Shown piece by piece: positions 55,727-64,000 of a stretch of DNA of 64,000 nt. Made by a program: the position numbers and the translations under genes. The stretch comes from Pelagibacteraceae bacterium AG-325-E23. GTDB taxonomy: Bacteria > Pseudomonadota > Alphaproteobacteria > Pelagibacterales > Pelagibacteraceae. The notes under the pieces were generated by a model. That model was not told the origin of the DNA. It was given only the letters and a program-made list of their open reading frames with translations, and ran no database searches. The DNA lies in contig QBYG01000005.1 of the NCBI GenBank assembly GCA_003282945.1, forward strand, positions 1 to 64,000. The letters are read 5' to 3'. How positions within the stretch are numbered: the first letter of the stretch is position 1; each line of letters starts with the position of its first letter.

Positions 55727-56266
55727 TAAACTTTCGATTTTTTTTGTTATTTTTTTTGAGGTTGGGTTGGTTAAAGATGCATAAGTATCTTCAATTGTAC
55801 CTTCTTTATTTATTAAAATTTTATAAAAATTCCATTTTGGTACAGCAGATTTACCGTAGTTTTCTTTGGCCCACTTATAAATTTCATGTGCATTATTACC
55901 TTTAACATCCGTGATTTCTGTAATTGGAAAATTAATACTAAAATTTACTTCACAAAATTCTTTAACTTCATTATTATTTTTTTTTTCCTGATTAAAAGAA
56001 TTAGACGGAATGCCAAGTACAACTAATCCTTTATTTCTATATCTCTCCCATAACTTTTGCATGTCGGCATATTGTTTAGTAAATCCACAATAACTTGCTG
56101 TATTCACAACTAAAACAGGTTTACCTTTAAAGTCATTTAAATCTATTACATCACCTGAAATACTATTTATTTTAAAGTCATAAAAATTTTTTTCATAATT
56201 CGCATTTGATGAACTTTTAAAAAAAAACATAATTATAGTTACCCCAATTATTAGTAGTTTTTTCAT
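55718..56266 (-). CDS. Glutathione peroxidase family protein, exported
   Basis: 182 aa with an N-terminal signal peptide (about 1-22, ending SNA), so periplasmic. The thiol-peroxidase core has LVVNTASYCGFTKQYADMQKLW with Cys in the active site (not selenocysteine), LGIPSNSFNQEKKNN (Gln) and PKWNFYKILINKEG (Trp-Asn). It reduces hydroperoxides, probably with a thioredoxin-like donor. 8 nt downstream of nhaA on the same strand. Confidence 0.92.
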   Translation of the reverse strand: MKKLLIIGVTIIMFFFKSSSNANYEKNFYDFKINSISGDVIDLNDFKGKPVLVVNTASYCGFTKQYADMQKLWERYRNKGLVVLGIPSNSFNQEKKNNNEVKEFCEVNFSINFPITEITDVKGNNAHEIYKWAKENYGKSAVPKWNFYKILINKEGTIEDTYASLTNPTSKKITKKIESLLD

Positions 56267-56274
56267 TATTTTAA

Positions 56275-57447
56275 TTATTTATTTGGTGTAAGTAGTATTA
56301 AAAAGTAGCCAAATAAAGTGGATAATAATGACCCAGTTAGAACACCAATTTTTACACCATCCATGTATTGCATACTTTCAGCAAATGCTAAATTTCCAAC
56401 AAATAAACTCATTGTAAATCCAATTCCAGTTAAAACACCGACGCCATAAAAATTATACCAGCTTGTATTACTTGGCATTTGGGCAATTTTTAATTTAATT
56501 GATACGTATGAAAATATAAAAACGCCTAATTGTTTTCCGATAAATAAACCTAAAACTATTCCTAATGGAACTTTATCTAATAATGATGAAAAAGATAATC
56601 CTTCCAAAGATACGCCTGCATTTGCAAAGGCAAAAATAGGCATTATTCCAAAAGCTACGTAAGGACTTATTGCATGTTCTACTTTAATTAAAAGTGAGAA
56701 ATCTTTATCTTTTTTTCTATGAGGAATTGTCATTGCAAGCAATACTCCAGCAATTGTTGCGTGAATACCTGAATTATGAGTAAAATCCCAAAGGAAAATT
56801 CCAACGATCAAATAGGGGAGAAATTTTTTTATGTTAAATTTATTTATAACTAATAGAATAATAAATGCTAAAAGCATCAAAGATAAATATTTAATACTTA
56901 AATCACCAGAGTAGAATAGAGCTATAATAACTATTGCTCCTAAATCATCTATAATTGCTAAGGCTGTTAGAAATACTTTTAGGGAGAGGGGTACTCTCTT
57001 ACCCAGTAATGATAATACACCTAATGAGAAAGCTATATCTGTGGCCGAAGGTATTGCCCAACCTTTTAATGTCTCTCCATCTCCCAAGTTTATAAATACA
57101 TAGATTAATGCAGGAACTAACATTCCACCAACTGCTGCTATTATAGGAAGCAAAGCTTGTTTGATATTGGATAACTCTCCTTGTAAAAATTCTCTTTTAA
57201 TTTCTAGCGTTACAAAAAAGAAAAAGATTGCCATTAATGCATCATTTATCCAATGTAAAACGGAGAGCTTAAGACCAAAATTATTTATCCCAATAAATAA
57301 ATATCTCTCTAATGTTGAAAAATACAGATTAGATAACTCAGAGTTACTTATAACTAATGCTATAACAGCTGCAAAAAGAAGTACTATTCCACTTGCAGCC
57401 TCAAGTTTAAAAAATGATGTAAACCCTTTTGTAATTTTTTGAATCAT
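56275..57447 (-). CDS. nhaA: Na+/H+ antiporter NhaA
   Basis: Inner-membrane antiporter, 390 aa, about twelve helices. The ion site is the adjacent Asp pair in LTALAIIDDLGAIVIIALFYS. Other features: GWAIPSATDIAFSLGVLSLLG (helix IV) and GVLTGIGFTMSLFVGNLAF. Exports sodium and controls pH, useful in seawater. Between the zinc-ribbon gene (2 nt) and the peroxidase gene. Confidence 0.95.
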   Translation of the reverse strand: MIQKITKGFTSFFKLEAASGIVLLFAAVIALVISNSELSNLYFSTLERYLFIGINNFGLKLSVLHWINDALMAIFFFFVTLEIKREFLQGELSNIKQALLPIIAAVGGMLVPALIYVFINLGDGETLKGWAIPSATDIAFSLGVLSLLGKRVPLSLKVFLTALAIIDDLGAIVIIALFYSGDLSIKYLSLMLLAFIILLVINKFNIKKFLPYLIVGIFLWDFTHNSGIHATIAGVLLAMTIPHRKKDKDFSLLIKVEHAISPYVAFGIMPIFAFANAGVSLEGLSFSSLLDKVPLGIVLGLFIGKQLGVFIFSYVSIKLKIAQMPSNTSWYNFYGVGVLTGIGFTMSLFVGNLAFAESMQYMDGVKIGVLTGSLLSTLFGYFLILLTPNK

Positions 57448-57449
57448 AT

Positions 57450-57968
57450 TTAGCTAGTAAGATCTTTTATGAAAAGTTTCAAATCCAAAAGAGTTTCGTA
57501 AAAGCTATCAAACAGAGGAGTTATATCTGGAAATACGCCGGATAAATAAGGCTTAAATGTATCTAATAAAAATATAAGACCTAATAAAGAAATAATAACT
57601 ACAATAAAATAAACTAATATCATCTTTATTTTTCCCTGTTTTTTCTCATTTCCTTTTTCATCTTTAATACCATCATCTCGATTTTCTGTGTTCTCTTCTG
57701 ACAAAACTCCATGATTTATATCAGTTAAACTTTGATCAATTATTTCATTATTATGCTCGTCTTCTTTTTTATCTACTTCAGAAATATCAGAATCTAAATT
57801 AGTATTTTTGTCTTCAGATATTCCTATATCGTCAATACTCTCAGTTATTGGTATCTTATGATGCCAAATATGATCACAGCTGCTACATTTAAGAGTTCTA
57901 CCATTTTCTGGTATTAGTTTTTTATCAATATTGAATTTTTTATTACAATTTGGACATTCTATGATCAT
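57450..57968 (-). CDS. Zinc-ribbon (MJ0042-type) membrane protein
   Basis: 172 aa from ATG 57968 (MIIECPNCNKKF). The open frame runs back to 58091, but that part crosses tRNA-Pro and is rejected. N-terminal zinc ribbon with two CxxC pairs (CPNC, CSSC, followed by HIWHH), a long acidic low-complexity linker (about 45-125) and one transmembrane helix (ILVYFIVVIISLLGLIFLL) before a short tail. Such proteins occur across Alphaproteobacteria; function unknown. Confidence 0.8.
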   Translation of the reverse strand: MIIECPNCNKKFNIDKKLIPENGRTLKCSSCDHIWHHKIPITESIDDIGISEDKNTNLDSDISEVDKKEDEHNNEIIDQSLTDINHGVLSEENTENRDDGIKDEKGNEKKQGKIKMILVYFIVVIISLLGLIFLLDTFKPYLSGVFPDITPLFDSFYETLLDLKLFIKDLTS

Positions 57969-58063
57969 AGGATCTCTTATAGCATTAAATAACAAATTTA
58001 TTAGAAATTTGTAACCAATATAACCTTTGAATTTTCTTTTATCTGCTGTATTAGTACTGCAAT

Positions 58064-58140
<77 letters not shown>

Positions 58141-58146
58141 TTATTT

Positions 58147-58428
58147 ATGAAAAAAGCTAAAATCTATAAACCTTCTAAAACAGCAATGCAATCAGGTTTA
58201 AAAAAATTTGATAAATGGATTATTGAATTTATTACAGAAGATCCAGGCAAAAACCCACTTATGGGATGGGAAAGTTCTTCAGATACTTACTCAGAATTAA
58301 ACTTGGAATTTAAATCAAGAGATTTAGCAATAGAGTATGCTAAAAAAAATAATATTCTTTTTGAGATTATCGAACCTCAAAAAAGAAAGATAACTAAAAA
58401 ATCTTATGCGGATAATTTTACAAAATAA
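58147..58428 (+). CDS. NADH dehydrogenase accessory subunit, NDUFS4-like (ETC complex I subunit)
   Basis: 93 aa. Family pattern ARIYKPSKTAMQSG-like start (AKIYKPSKTAMQSGLKKFDKWIIEF), then NPLMGWESSSDTYSELNLEFKSRDLAIEYAKKN and a C-terminal basic KSYADNF. This is the alphaproteobacterial counterpart of a mitochondrial complex I subunit and binds the membrane-outside arm of the NADH dehydrogenase. Its stop overlaps the next ATG by one base. Confidence 0.92.
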   Translation: MKKAKIYKPSKTAMQSGLKKFDKWIIEFITEDPGKNPLMGWESSSDTYSELNLEFKSRDLAIEYAKKNNILFEIIEPQKRKITKKSYADNFTK

Positions 58429-59423
58429 TGTTTAGATTTTTTACTATAAAAAAATGGTATCTATGGTCTTGGATAGGTTCATTAGTTATTTTATCATCAC
58501 TTTGGATACAAGTAAAAATAGATGTTAAAATTAATGAGTGGTTTGGTGAATTTTATGACATGATACAAAAAGCACTTGGTAAACCAAATGCTATTACTAT
58601 CGAAGAATATTGGGCTAGTCTGTTTTCGTTTATCGTGCTCGCAGCAATGTATGTTGGAGTAGCTGTTATTGTTAGCTACTTTACATCTCATTATTTATTT
58701 AGATGGAGAACTGCTATGGTTGAATATTATCATAGCGTATATGAAAAGGCTCGTAAAATTGAGGGAGCGTCTCAAAGAGTACAAGAAGACACAATAAAAT
58801 TTTCAAGAATAATGGAGTCACTTGGGACCAGTTTAATTGAAGCAATAATGATATTAGTTGAATTCATGCCAATTTTATTTGGCTTAAGTATAGGTATTCC
58901 AATATTTTTTTTTGGTGATTGGGAATATGGTTTAATAGTAGGTGCACTTCTATGGTCTATAGGTGGAACAATTTTTTTGGTAATTTTAGGTTTAATCTTA
59001 AGATTAGTAGGTGTTGAATATGACCTTCAAAAAAAAGAGGCAGCTTATAGAAAAATTTTAGTTATTGCTGAAGATGATGGTACAGTAAGACCAAAATCAA
59101 TTGAGGAATTATTTGATGATGTCAGAAGTATTCATTTTTTAAGTTACATCAGGTACCTTTATTTTAATATTGGCAGAATAGCTTATTTGCAGGCTAATGT
59201 TTTGTCCGCTTATGTATTTCTTGCACCTGCAATAGTAGCTGGAGCAGTTACGCTAGGTGTTATGCAGCAAATTATTAGAGCCTTTGGACGTGTAGAAGGA
59301 TCAATGCAGTATATTCTTAAAGCTTGGCCCACTATTATAGAATTAGCAAGTGTTTATAAAAGATTAAGAGAATTTGAATATAAATTAAAAATTGAAGGTT
59401 CTGAAAGTGATATCAAAACATAA
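58428..59423 (+). CDS. SbmA/BacA-like peptide transporter family protein
   Basis: 331 aa with about seven hydrophobic helices. Matches the SbmA/BacA family, proton-driven importers of peptides: KINEWFGEFYDMIQKAL, FRWRTAMVEYYHSVY, EGASQRVQEDTIKFSRIMESLG (with the GASQRVQED hallmark) and the C-terminal LKAWPTIIELASVYKRLREFE. About 75-90 residues shorter than E. coli SbmA or rhizobial BacA, mainly at the N-terminus. Substrate unknown. Confidence 0.87.
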   Translation: MFRFFTIKKWYLWSWIGSLVILSSLWIQVKIDVKINEWFGEFYDMIQKALGKPNAITIEEYWASLFSFIVLAAMYVGVAVIVSYFTSHYLFRWRTAMVEYYHSVYEKARKIEGASQRVQEDTIKFSRIMESLGTSLIEAIMILVEFMPILFGLSIGIPIFFFGDWEYGLIVGALLWSIGGTIFLVILGLILRLVGVEYDLQKKEAAYRKILVIAEDDGTVRPKSIEELFDDVRSIHFLSYIRYLYFNIGRIAYLQANVLSAYVFLAPAIVAGAVTLGVMQQIIRAFGRVEGSMQYILKAWPTIIELASVYKRLREFEYKLKIEGSESDIKT

Positions 59424-59426
59424 TTA

Positions 59427-60371
59427 ATGAAATTATCAGAACAATTATTAAATAGTCTTATTGAAATAACCTCAAACTCAGCAATTGCTTGTTATCCATA
59501 CATAGGTAAAAACGAAAAAATATTAGCAGATAAAGCTGCAACTGATGTAATGAGACATCAATTAAACAAATTAGATATAAATGGTAAAGTTGTAATAGGT
59601 GAGGGTGAGCTTGATGAGGCACCTATGCTTTATATAGGTGAAATCCTTGGCAATGGTAAAGGACCTCAAATAGATATAGCTGTAGACCCTGTTGAAGGTA
59701 CAAATTTTGTTGCAAAAAATCAACCTGGCTCAATGTCTGTATTGGCCGTTGCAGAAAAAGGGAATTTGCTAAACGCACCAGAAACATACATGAACAAAAT
59801 TGTTTCAGGAAGTCATATTCCTAAAGGATCTATAGATATTGATTTCACAGTTAAAGAAAATATTAATATTTATTCTGAAATTACAAAAAAGAAAAATTCA
59901 GAAATCACAGTATGTATTCTTGAAAGACCCAGACATAAAGAAATTATAAATGAGTTAAATAAACTAAATGTAAATATAAAGTTTTTAACAGATGGTGATG
60001 TATCAGGAGCTTTACTTGTTTCAGATAAAAAATTTAATGTAGATATATTCATGGGTATCGGTGGAGGTCCCGAAGGTGTTATTGCAGCTGCGGCCTTAAA
60101 TACACTAAATTGTAATTTTCAAGGTAGATTTTTATTTAAAACAGCGGAAGATATAAATCGAGCCCAAACAATGGGAATTAAAGATTTAAATAAAAAGTAT
60201 GAAATTAATGAAATAGTAAAGGGTGAAAGTATTTTTTGTGCGACAGGTATTACATCGGGAGATTTAATGAATGGTGTATTTAAGCAAAAAGATAAGTACA
60301 TTACAGAGACAATTATCACTCATAATAAATCTGAATTGAAGTTAATAAAAAAAGAGGTTTCACTCACTTGA
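59427..60371 (+). CDS. glpX: Class II fructose-1,6-bisphosphatase
   Basis: Gluconeogenic phosphatase, 314 aa. Metal and phosphate motifs GEGELDEAPMLYIGE (58-72) and DPVEGTNFVA (87-96), then DGDVSGAL and GIGGGPEGVIAAAAL. Some GlpX enzymes also hydrolyse sedoheptulose-1,7-bisphosphate. Follows the SbmA-like gene by 3 nt. Confidence 0.95.
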   Translation: MKLSEQLLNSLIEITSNSAIACYPYIGKNEKILADKAATDVMRHQLNKLDINGKVVIGEGELDEAPMLYIGEILGNGKGPQIDIAVDPVEGTNFVAKNQPGSMSVLAVAEKGNLLNAPETYMNKIVSGSHIPKGSIDIDFTVKENINIYSEITKKKNSEITVCILERPRHKEIINELNKLNVNIKFLTDGDVSGALLVSDKKFNVDIFMGIGGGPEGVIAAAALNTLNCNFQGRFLFKTAEDINRAQTMGIKDLNKKYEINEIVKGESIFCATGITSGDLMNGVFKQKDKYITETIITHNKSELKLIKKEVSLT

Positions 60372-60406
60372 TTATTTGAAAAAATTACAATAAAAGATCC
60401 TCCACT

Positions 60407-60481
60407 GGTCCCTTCGTCTATCGGTTAGGACACATGGTTTTCATCCATGAAAGAGGGGTTCGATTCCCCTAGGGACCGCCA
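60407..60481 (+). tRNA. tRNA-Glu (TTC)
   Basis: 75-nt cloverleaf: acceptor GGTCCCT/AGGGACC, D arm with TCGGTTAGGA, anticodon loop TTTTCAT with anticodon TTC, TpsiC arm GGTTCGATTCC, discriminator G, encoded CCA. It ends 1 nt before the convergent bamE stop. Confidence 0.97.
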
Positions 60482-60482
60482 T

Positions 60483-60935
60483 TTACTTTTTTCTCCGTGT
60501 AGGAGCATTAATTTTCTCTCTTAATGTTGAAAGCAAGTTATAAACAAAGTTGTCTTGTGAAAACTTTTTTTTAGTCTTTTTTTCAGCAATCCTTAAGTCA
60601 TTCATATCATCAAGATTTAATAAACTTTTGTTCTCAACTAGTCCTAATGAATTAAATTCCACTATTAAAATATTGTTGCTAGATATTTTTTTTTTTCCTA
60701 ACTTATAAAGAGATTGATTTGTTTGTTTTCGTTCAATATAAAACCATATTTCATCAAATTTACTAACAGATGATGGAGGGCCAATAAGCTTCCTAAGATC
60801 GTTTTTATTTGATTTTGTTGGCACAATTTTTTCATATTTACTTTCCATTGATCTATAGCCATGTAAATTTGAAACTTTATTTATTGAACAATTAAGTGTA
60901 AATAAAAATAGAAAAATTAATAAATAAGCTTTCAT
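60483..60935 (-). CDS. bamE: Outer-membrane assembly lipoprotein BamE (OmlA/SmpA family)
   Basis: 150 aa. Signal peptide with a lipobox-like end (LFLFTLNC, C16). The domain has LHGYRSMESKYEKIVPTKSNKNDLRKLIGPPSSVSKFDEIWFYIERK, the SmpA/OmlA pattern. A structural lipoprotein of the BAM complex that inserts outer-membrane proteins. Divergent, back to back with the bc1 chaperone gene (no gap), as in related genomes. Confidence 0.88.
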   Translation of the reverse strand: MKAYLLIFLFLFTLNCSINKVSNLHGYRSMESKYEKIVPTKSNKNDLRKLIGPPSSVSKFDEIWFYIERKQTNQSLYKLGKKKISSNNILIVEFNSLGLVENKSLLNLDDMNDLRIAEKKTKKKFSQDNFVYNLLSTLREKINAPTRRKK

Positions 60936-61409
60936 ATGAAAATTGATTATTTAAATATTTACAATAATTTAATAAAATTAACTAGAAATAAAACAATCTT
61001 CTTAAATTTAAAGAATAATGATACATTTTCAGATAGATTAATTATTTTATTATTCCACTTTGCTTTTTTTATTAAATGTTACAAAAAAACATTGTCCAAA
61101 GATGAAGCTCAAGATTTATTTGATTTTTTTATAAGACAAATTGAATTATCTATTAGAGAAATAGGCTATGGAGATGTATCAGTTAATAAGAAAATGAAAG
61201 ATTATGTAAATCTATTTTACTCAATATTAGAAAAAATTGAATTATGGGAGAACTTTAATAAAGATAAAAAAATTGAAATATTTAGTGATTTAATGAATAT
61301 AAAAGAAGATAATGATTTTTTTGTTGATTATTTTGATAAATATAACAGTTTTATAATAAATAACCCTTTAAAAATCTTTACAAAAGATATAATAAAACTT
61401 AAATTTTAA
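60936..61409 (+). CDS. Ubiquinol-cytochrome c chaperone family protein
   Basis: 157 aa, soluble and helical: [56 protein letters not shown]. The [16 protein letters not shown] stretch is the hallmark of the CBP3/UQCC1 family, which assists assembly of cytochrome b in the bc1 complex. In Alphaproteobacteria it sits next to omlA/bamE and is followed by a YceD-like gene (DUF177), rpmF and plsX; the YceD-like gene is absent here. Confidence 0.85.
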   Translation: MKIDYLNIYNNLIKLTRNKTIFLNLKNNDTFSDRLIILLFHFAFFIKCYKKTLSKDEAQDLFDFFIRQIELSIREIGYGDVSVNKKMKDYVNLFYSILEKIELWENFNKDKKIEIFSDLMNIKEDNDFFVDYFDKYNSFIINNPLKIFTKDIIKLKF

Positions 61410-61411
61410 AA

Positions 61412-61591
61412 ATGGCTGTACCTAAACGAAAAACAAGTAAATCCAGAGCTGGAAAAAGACGTTCTCATTTAAGAGTGTCTATGAAAAATATTATTGAGGA
61501 TAAAAAATCTGGCGAATATAGGCTATCTCATCATTTAGATTTAAAAACAGGTTTTTATAAAGGTAGACAAGTTTTAGATCCAAAAGAGTAG
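61412..61591 (+). CDS. rpmF: 50S ribosomal protein L32
   Basis: 59 aa, read directly from ATG 61412: [20 protein letters not shown] starts it, and the end is [13 protein letters not shown]. The family's usual MAVPKxKxSxSRxxxRR start is clear. No CxxC zinc motif, as in most alphaproteobacterial L32. Conserved rpmF-plsX order; plsX starts 6 nt later. Confidence 0.95.
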   Translation: MAVPKRKTSKSRAGKRRSHLRVSMKNIIEDKKSGEYRLSHHLDLKTGFYKGRQVLDPKE

Positions 61592-61597
61592 TTTTTT

Positions 61598-62605
61598 ATG
61601 AACAACCCTATTACTATTGCAATTGACGCAATGGGTGGTGATAATTCCCCTAATAAAGTTATAGAGGGCACAAGTTTACATTCCAAGTTTACAAAAAATG
61701 TAAAATATAAAATTTTTGGTAATTCAAATTTAATCAAGCCTTTAATCAAAAAATATAACTTATCTAACGAAAGAATTGATTTAATTCACACTGACAAATT
61801 AGTTGAAGGCGAAGATTCAGCTTTAACTGCAGCTAAAAGAGGTAAAGATACTAGCTTATGGCTAGCAGTAGAATCTTTAAAAAAAAATGAAACTGATGCA
61901 ATGGTTTCAGCTGGAAACACAGGTGCACTATTTTTAATATCAAAGTTAAATTTACAAATGATAAAAAACATAGATAAACCTGCTTTATCAGCACTTTGGC
62001 CTAGTAAAAAAGGTATGAATGTTGTTTTAGATTTAGGAGCAAATATAGAATGTAGTGTAAAAAATTTAGTTGATTTTTCTATAATGGGTTCTGCATTGTT
62101 AAAAGCATTATTTCCCATAGAAATACCTAAAGTTGCTTTACTTAATATCGGGTCAGAAGAATTAAAAGGTAATACGATGATAAAAGAAACATATCAATTC
62201 CTTAATGATAATAAATATTCATTATTTGATTTTAAGGGATATATAGAAGGTAATCATTTAATGGAAGGTTATGTGAATGTAATTGTTGCTGATGGATTTA
62301 CTGGCAATATAGCTCTTAAAACTGCAGAAGGAACCTCAAATTTTATCATCAGTGAATTAAAAAAAGCTCTTACTAAATCATTAATTGGCAAAATTTCATC
62401 AATTATAAATTTTTCAAATTTAAAAAATTTTAAACAAAAACTTGACCCTAGACTATATAATGGAGCTATATTACTTGGTTTAGACAAGCCTGTTATTAAA
62501 AGTCATGGATCAACAGACGCAATTGGATTTGCTAATTCATTGAAAGTTTGTGAAAAAACTATTAGAGGTAGTCTAATAGACCAAATAAAAAAAAACATAA
62601 GGTAA
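61598..62605 (+). CDS. plsX: Phosphate acyltransferase PlsX
   Basis: Converts acyl-ACP to acyl-phosphate for phospholipid synthesis; 335 aa. ITIAIDAMGGDNSPNKVIEG at the start, AMVSAGNTGALFLISKL, VVLDLGANIECSVKNLV, IVADGFTGNIALKTAEG and a complete C-terminus with SHGSTDAIGFANSL. Usually fabH follows; here ihfA starts on the very next base. Confidence 0.95.
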   Translation: MNNPITIAIDAMGGDNSPNKVIEGTSLHSKFTKNVKYKIFGNSNLIKPLIKKYNLSNERIDLIHTDKLVEGEDSALTAAKRGKDTSLWLAVESLKKNETDAMVSAGNTGALFLISKLNLQMIKNIDKPALSALWPSKKGMNVVLDLGANIECSVKNLVDFSIMGSALLKALFPIEIPKVALLNIGSEELKGNTMIKETYQFLNDNKYSLFDFKGYIEGNHLMEGYVNVIVADGFTGNIALKTAEGTSNFIISELKKALTKSLIGKISSIINFSNLKNFKQKLDPRLYNGAILLGLDKPVIKSHGSTDAIGFANSLKVCEKTIRGSLIDQIKKNIR

Positions 62606-62902
62606 GTGGCAAGAATAAATTTAACTAAGAAAGATATAATAAACTCTATCTACATGCAGATAGGATTTTCAAAGAAAATTAGTGAAAATTTACTAGAAGA
62701 TATATTTCAAATAATCCTAGCTAGTATTATTAAATATAAAAGGGTCAAAATAGCTAAATTTGGAACTTTTACCTTGAAAAACAAAAAGCAAAGAATTGGT
62801 CGAAATCCGAAAACAAAAGAAATTAAAATTATATCTGAGAGAAATGTAATACAATTTAAAGCCTCAAAATCATTTAAATATTATATTAATAAGAGTGGAT
62901 AA
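62606..62902 (+). CDS. ihfA: Integration host factor subunit alpha
   Basis: 98-aa HU/IHF-family DNA-bending protein, starting at GTG 62606 directly after the plsX stop. It has INLTKKDIINSIYMQIGFSKK, the core VKIAKFGTFTLKNKKQRIGRNPKTKE with the intercalating Pro in GRNP, and a C-terminal helix. The alpha assignment rests on its position before a merR gene. It overlaps the merR gene by 8 nt. Confidence 0.92.
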   Translation: MARINLTKKDIINSIYMQIGFSKKISENLLEDIFQIILASIIKYKRVKIAKFGTFTLKNKKQRIGRNPKTKEIKIISERNVIQFKASKSFKYYINKSG

Positions 62903-63266
62903 ATTGAAAGAAAATAGCAAATACAAAACTATTGGAGAAGTCGCAGAAATTTTAGAACTTTTTAATAAAAGAAGAGGTTCACTCTCTACCCACACAATCC
63001 GTTTTTGGGAGAAAGAATTTAAGCAGATTAAACCTAAGTATTTTTCAGGAAATAGAAGATATTATGATGAAAATTCAATTAATGTTTTAAAAAAAATCAA
63101 ATACTTGTTAAAAGACAAGGGAATGACATTAAATGGAGTTAAAAAGGTTTTAAACTCTAATGATTCAGATATTGACGAATTATACAATACCTCTATAAAC
63201 CAAAAAAATATTATTAAATCAAAACTTATAAAAATTAAAAATATAATAAAAGAATTTAAAAATTAA
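62895..63266 (+). CDS. MerR-family transcriptional regulator
   Basis: 123 aa from GTG 62895. Winged helix TIGEVAEILELFNKRRGSLSTHTIRFWEKEFKQIKPKYFSGNRRYYDENSINVLKKIKYLLKDKGMTLNGVKKVL, then a short helical tail with no metal-binding Cys. The plsX-(fabH)-ihfA-merR order is conserved; the regulator's effector is unknown. Confidence 0.9.
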   Translation: MDKLKENSKYKTIGEVAEILELFNKRRGSLSTHTIRFWEKEFKQIKPKYFSGNRRYYDENSINVLKKIKYLLKDKGMTLNGVKKVLNSNDSDIDELYNTSINQKNIIKSKLIKIKNIIKEFKN

Positions 63267-63267
63267 T

Positions 63268-63459
63268 ATGGCAAAAAAAACCCACATAAAAGTAAGACTA
63301 GTTCCTGAAGCAAAACCTGATAGTCCTTTTTTTTATTATGTAAAAAAACCTGCTGGTGGAGAAAAAGCTAAGGTTAAATTAAAAGCTAAAAAATATAATC
63401 CAGCAACTAGAAAACATGAAGTTTTTGTGGAAAAAAAATTACCACCACACAGTAAGTAA
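63268..63459 (+). CDS. rpmG: 50S ribosomal protein L33
   Basis: 63 aa: MAKKTHIKVRLVPEA start, a middle with YYVKKPAGGEKAKVKLKAKKYNP-type segments and RKHEVFVEKKL at the end. The MAKK..IK.RLV and KYDP..RKHV.F.E.K pattern of L33 is clear, slightly longer than the usual 55 aa. No zinc cysteines. Confidence 0.9.
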   Translation: MAKKTHIKVRLVPEAKPDSPFFYYVKKPAGGEKAKVKLKAKKYNPATRKHEVFVEKKLPPHSK

Positions 63460-63460
63460 T

Positions 63461-63754
63461 CTATTTTTTTTTATCAAAATTCCTACGCTCAAAATCAATA
63501 TATGCATAAATCATATTCTTCCAAATTTTATGTGTAATCTTTGGATCAATTTTGTTTTTGATTGATTTTTTTTTAATATTTTTAAGGATTAAATTAATTC
63601 TCTTTTGGTCAATAATTTGGTTTTTTTTTTCTTTAATAGCCAAAACTTTCTTAACCAAGTTAGTTCTTTTTTTAATTATTTTTATTAAGGTATCGTCCAA
63701 TTTATCCAGTTCTTTTCTTATTTTACTGAGTTTTTGTTTTTTTAATGGCGACAT
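63461..63754 (-). CDS. Chorismate mutase, AroQ class
   Basis: 97-aa all-helical protein: LSKIRKELDKLDDTLIKIIKKRTNLVKKVLAIKEKK followed by DQKRINLILKNIKKK. The first-helix RxxLDxLDxxLIxLLxxR pattern of monofunctional AroQ chorismate mutase is visible. It turns chorismate into prephenate for phenylalanine and tyrosine. Converges on rpmG with a 1-nt gap. Confidence 0.87.
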   Translation of the reverse strand: MSPLKKQKLSKIRKELDKLDDTLIKIIKKRTNLVKKVLAIKEKKNQIIDQKRINLILKNIKKKSIKNKIDPKITHKIWKNMIYAYIDFERRNFDKKK

Positions 63755-63797
63755 TTATATATTTGGATAATTCAAAAATTATTATATTTATCCCTCT

Positions 63798-64000
63798 ATG
63801 TATACTGAAAATCTAAAGGTTAATAATCAAATATCAATATGGCTTATGAGCATGTTTTGGATAATTTCAGCGATGATTGTGGTTGGAGGTTTAACAAGAC
63901 TAACTGATTCTGGTTTATCAATAACCGAATGGCAATTATTCTCTGGTTTCTTTCCACCGCTTAATAATTCTCAATGGATTATGTATTTTGATTTATACAA
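63798..64000 (+). CDS. ctaA: Haem A synthase CtaA (3' end outside window)
   Basis: Partial gene, 67 codons visible from ATG 63798. First helix ISIWLMSMFWISAMIVVGG-like sequence (here FWIISAMIVVGGLTRLTDSGLSITEW) is the CtaA signature GGxTRLTxSGLSIxxW, followed by a PPLN loop. Makes haem A for cytochrome oxidase in the inner membrane. Truncated by the window end. Confidence 0.92.
   Translation, partial: MYTENLKVNNQISIWLMSMFWIISAMIVVGGLTRLTDSGLSITEWQLFSGFFPPLNNSQWIMYFDLY

Overview
The window is a gene-dense, very AT-rich stretch of a streamlined alphaproteobacterial chromosome, most likely SAR11 (Pelagibacterales). The reasons are the short intergenic gaps, the many 1-11 nt gene overlaps, the lysine/asparagine/isoleucine-rich proteins, and gene orders typical of Alphaproteobacteria from which genes have been dropped (scpAB-tatABC-serS-yajC-secDF without surE/pcm; plsX-ihfA without fabH). 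About 77 protein genes and 7 intact tRNA genes are supported. Most are housekeeping or nutrient-uptake genes. The assignment to SAR11 is an inference from composition and layout.

Layout. 1-2844: end of a general L-amino-acid ABC transporter operon (aapQ-aapM-aapP). 2990-3566: an XRE regulator and tRNA-Asn and tRNA-Cys. 3686-9233: tightly overlapping valS-ilvD-manC. 9258-11762 (minus): a PiT-like permease, an AqpS-type channel, an ArsC arsenate reductase and a small membrane protein, which together look like arsenic handling. 11822-16111: a zinc-uptake locus, znuC-znuB-zur plus two redox-type genes on the minus strand and znuA divergent, with two tandem Zur-type palindromes in the shared promoter. 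16126-18145 (minus): gpgP-gpgS, for the compatible solute glucosylglycerate. 18249-20359: an Ldh2-family oxidoreductase, exonuclease III and ErpA.

20410-31187 is a long plus-strand run: dgt, argS, a small membrane protein, nagZ, scpA-scpB, tatA-tatB-tatC, serS, yajC-secD-secF. 31184-44619 carries a PuuD-like membrane protein, sodB, uvrA, ssb, gyrA, coaD, a cyclophilin, tgt, tRNA-Lys, an M48 protease, a DUF502 protein, recG and sdhE.

44621-47261 is the only clearly accessory region. It has an intact tRNA-Ser(UGA), then six small genes of unknown function, then a second partial copy of the tRNA-Ser (5' half plus promoter). The two tRNA copies are exactly 2,507 bp apart. A tandem pair of an 11-mer occurs inside each end, as expected for integrase arm sites, but no integrase gene is present. 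I read it as a minimal, integrase-less integrated element, and it is the best candidate here for an undescribed system.

47302-57968 returns to conserved genes: rarD, mltB-like, a degenerate rlpA-like gene, dacA, tmk, holB, metG, tatD, an MBL hydrolase, glutathione peroxidase, nhaA and a zinc-ribbon membrane protein. 58064-64000 holds tRNA-Pro, an NDUFS4-like subunit, an SbmA-like transporter, glpX, tRNA-Glu, bamE, a cytochrome bc1 chaperone, rpmF, plsX, ihfA, merR, rpmG, chorismate mutase and the start of ctaA.

Other points of interest are a tRNA-guanine transglycosylase that has lost all four zinc ligands while keeping both catalytic aspartates, a GC-rich tract with foreign-looking codon use inside ilvD, an A20 homopolymer inside recG, a duplicated His/Asp metal-binding loop in ZnuA, and a Gln at the Ser83 position of GyrA.
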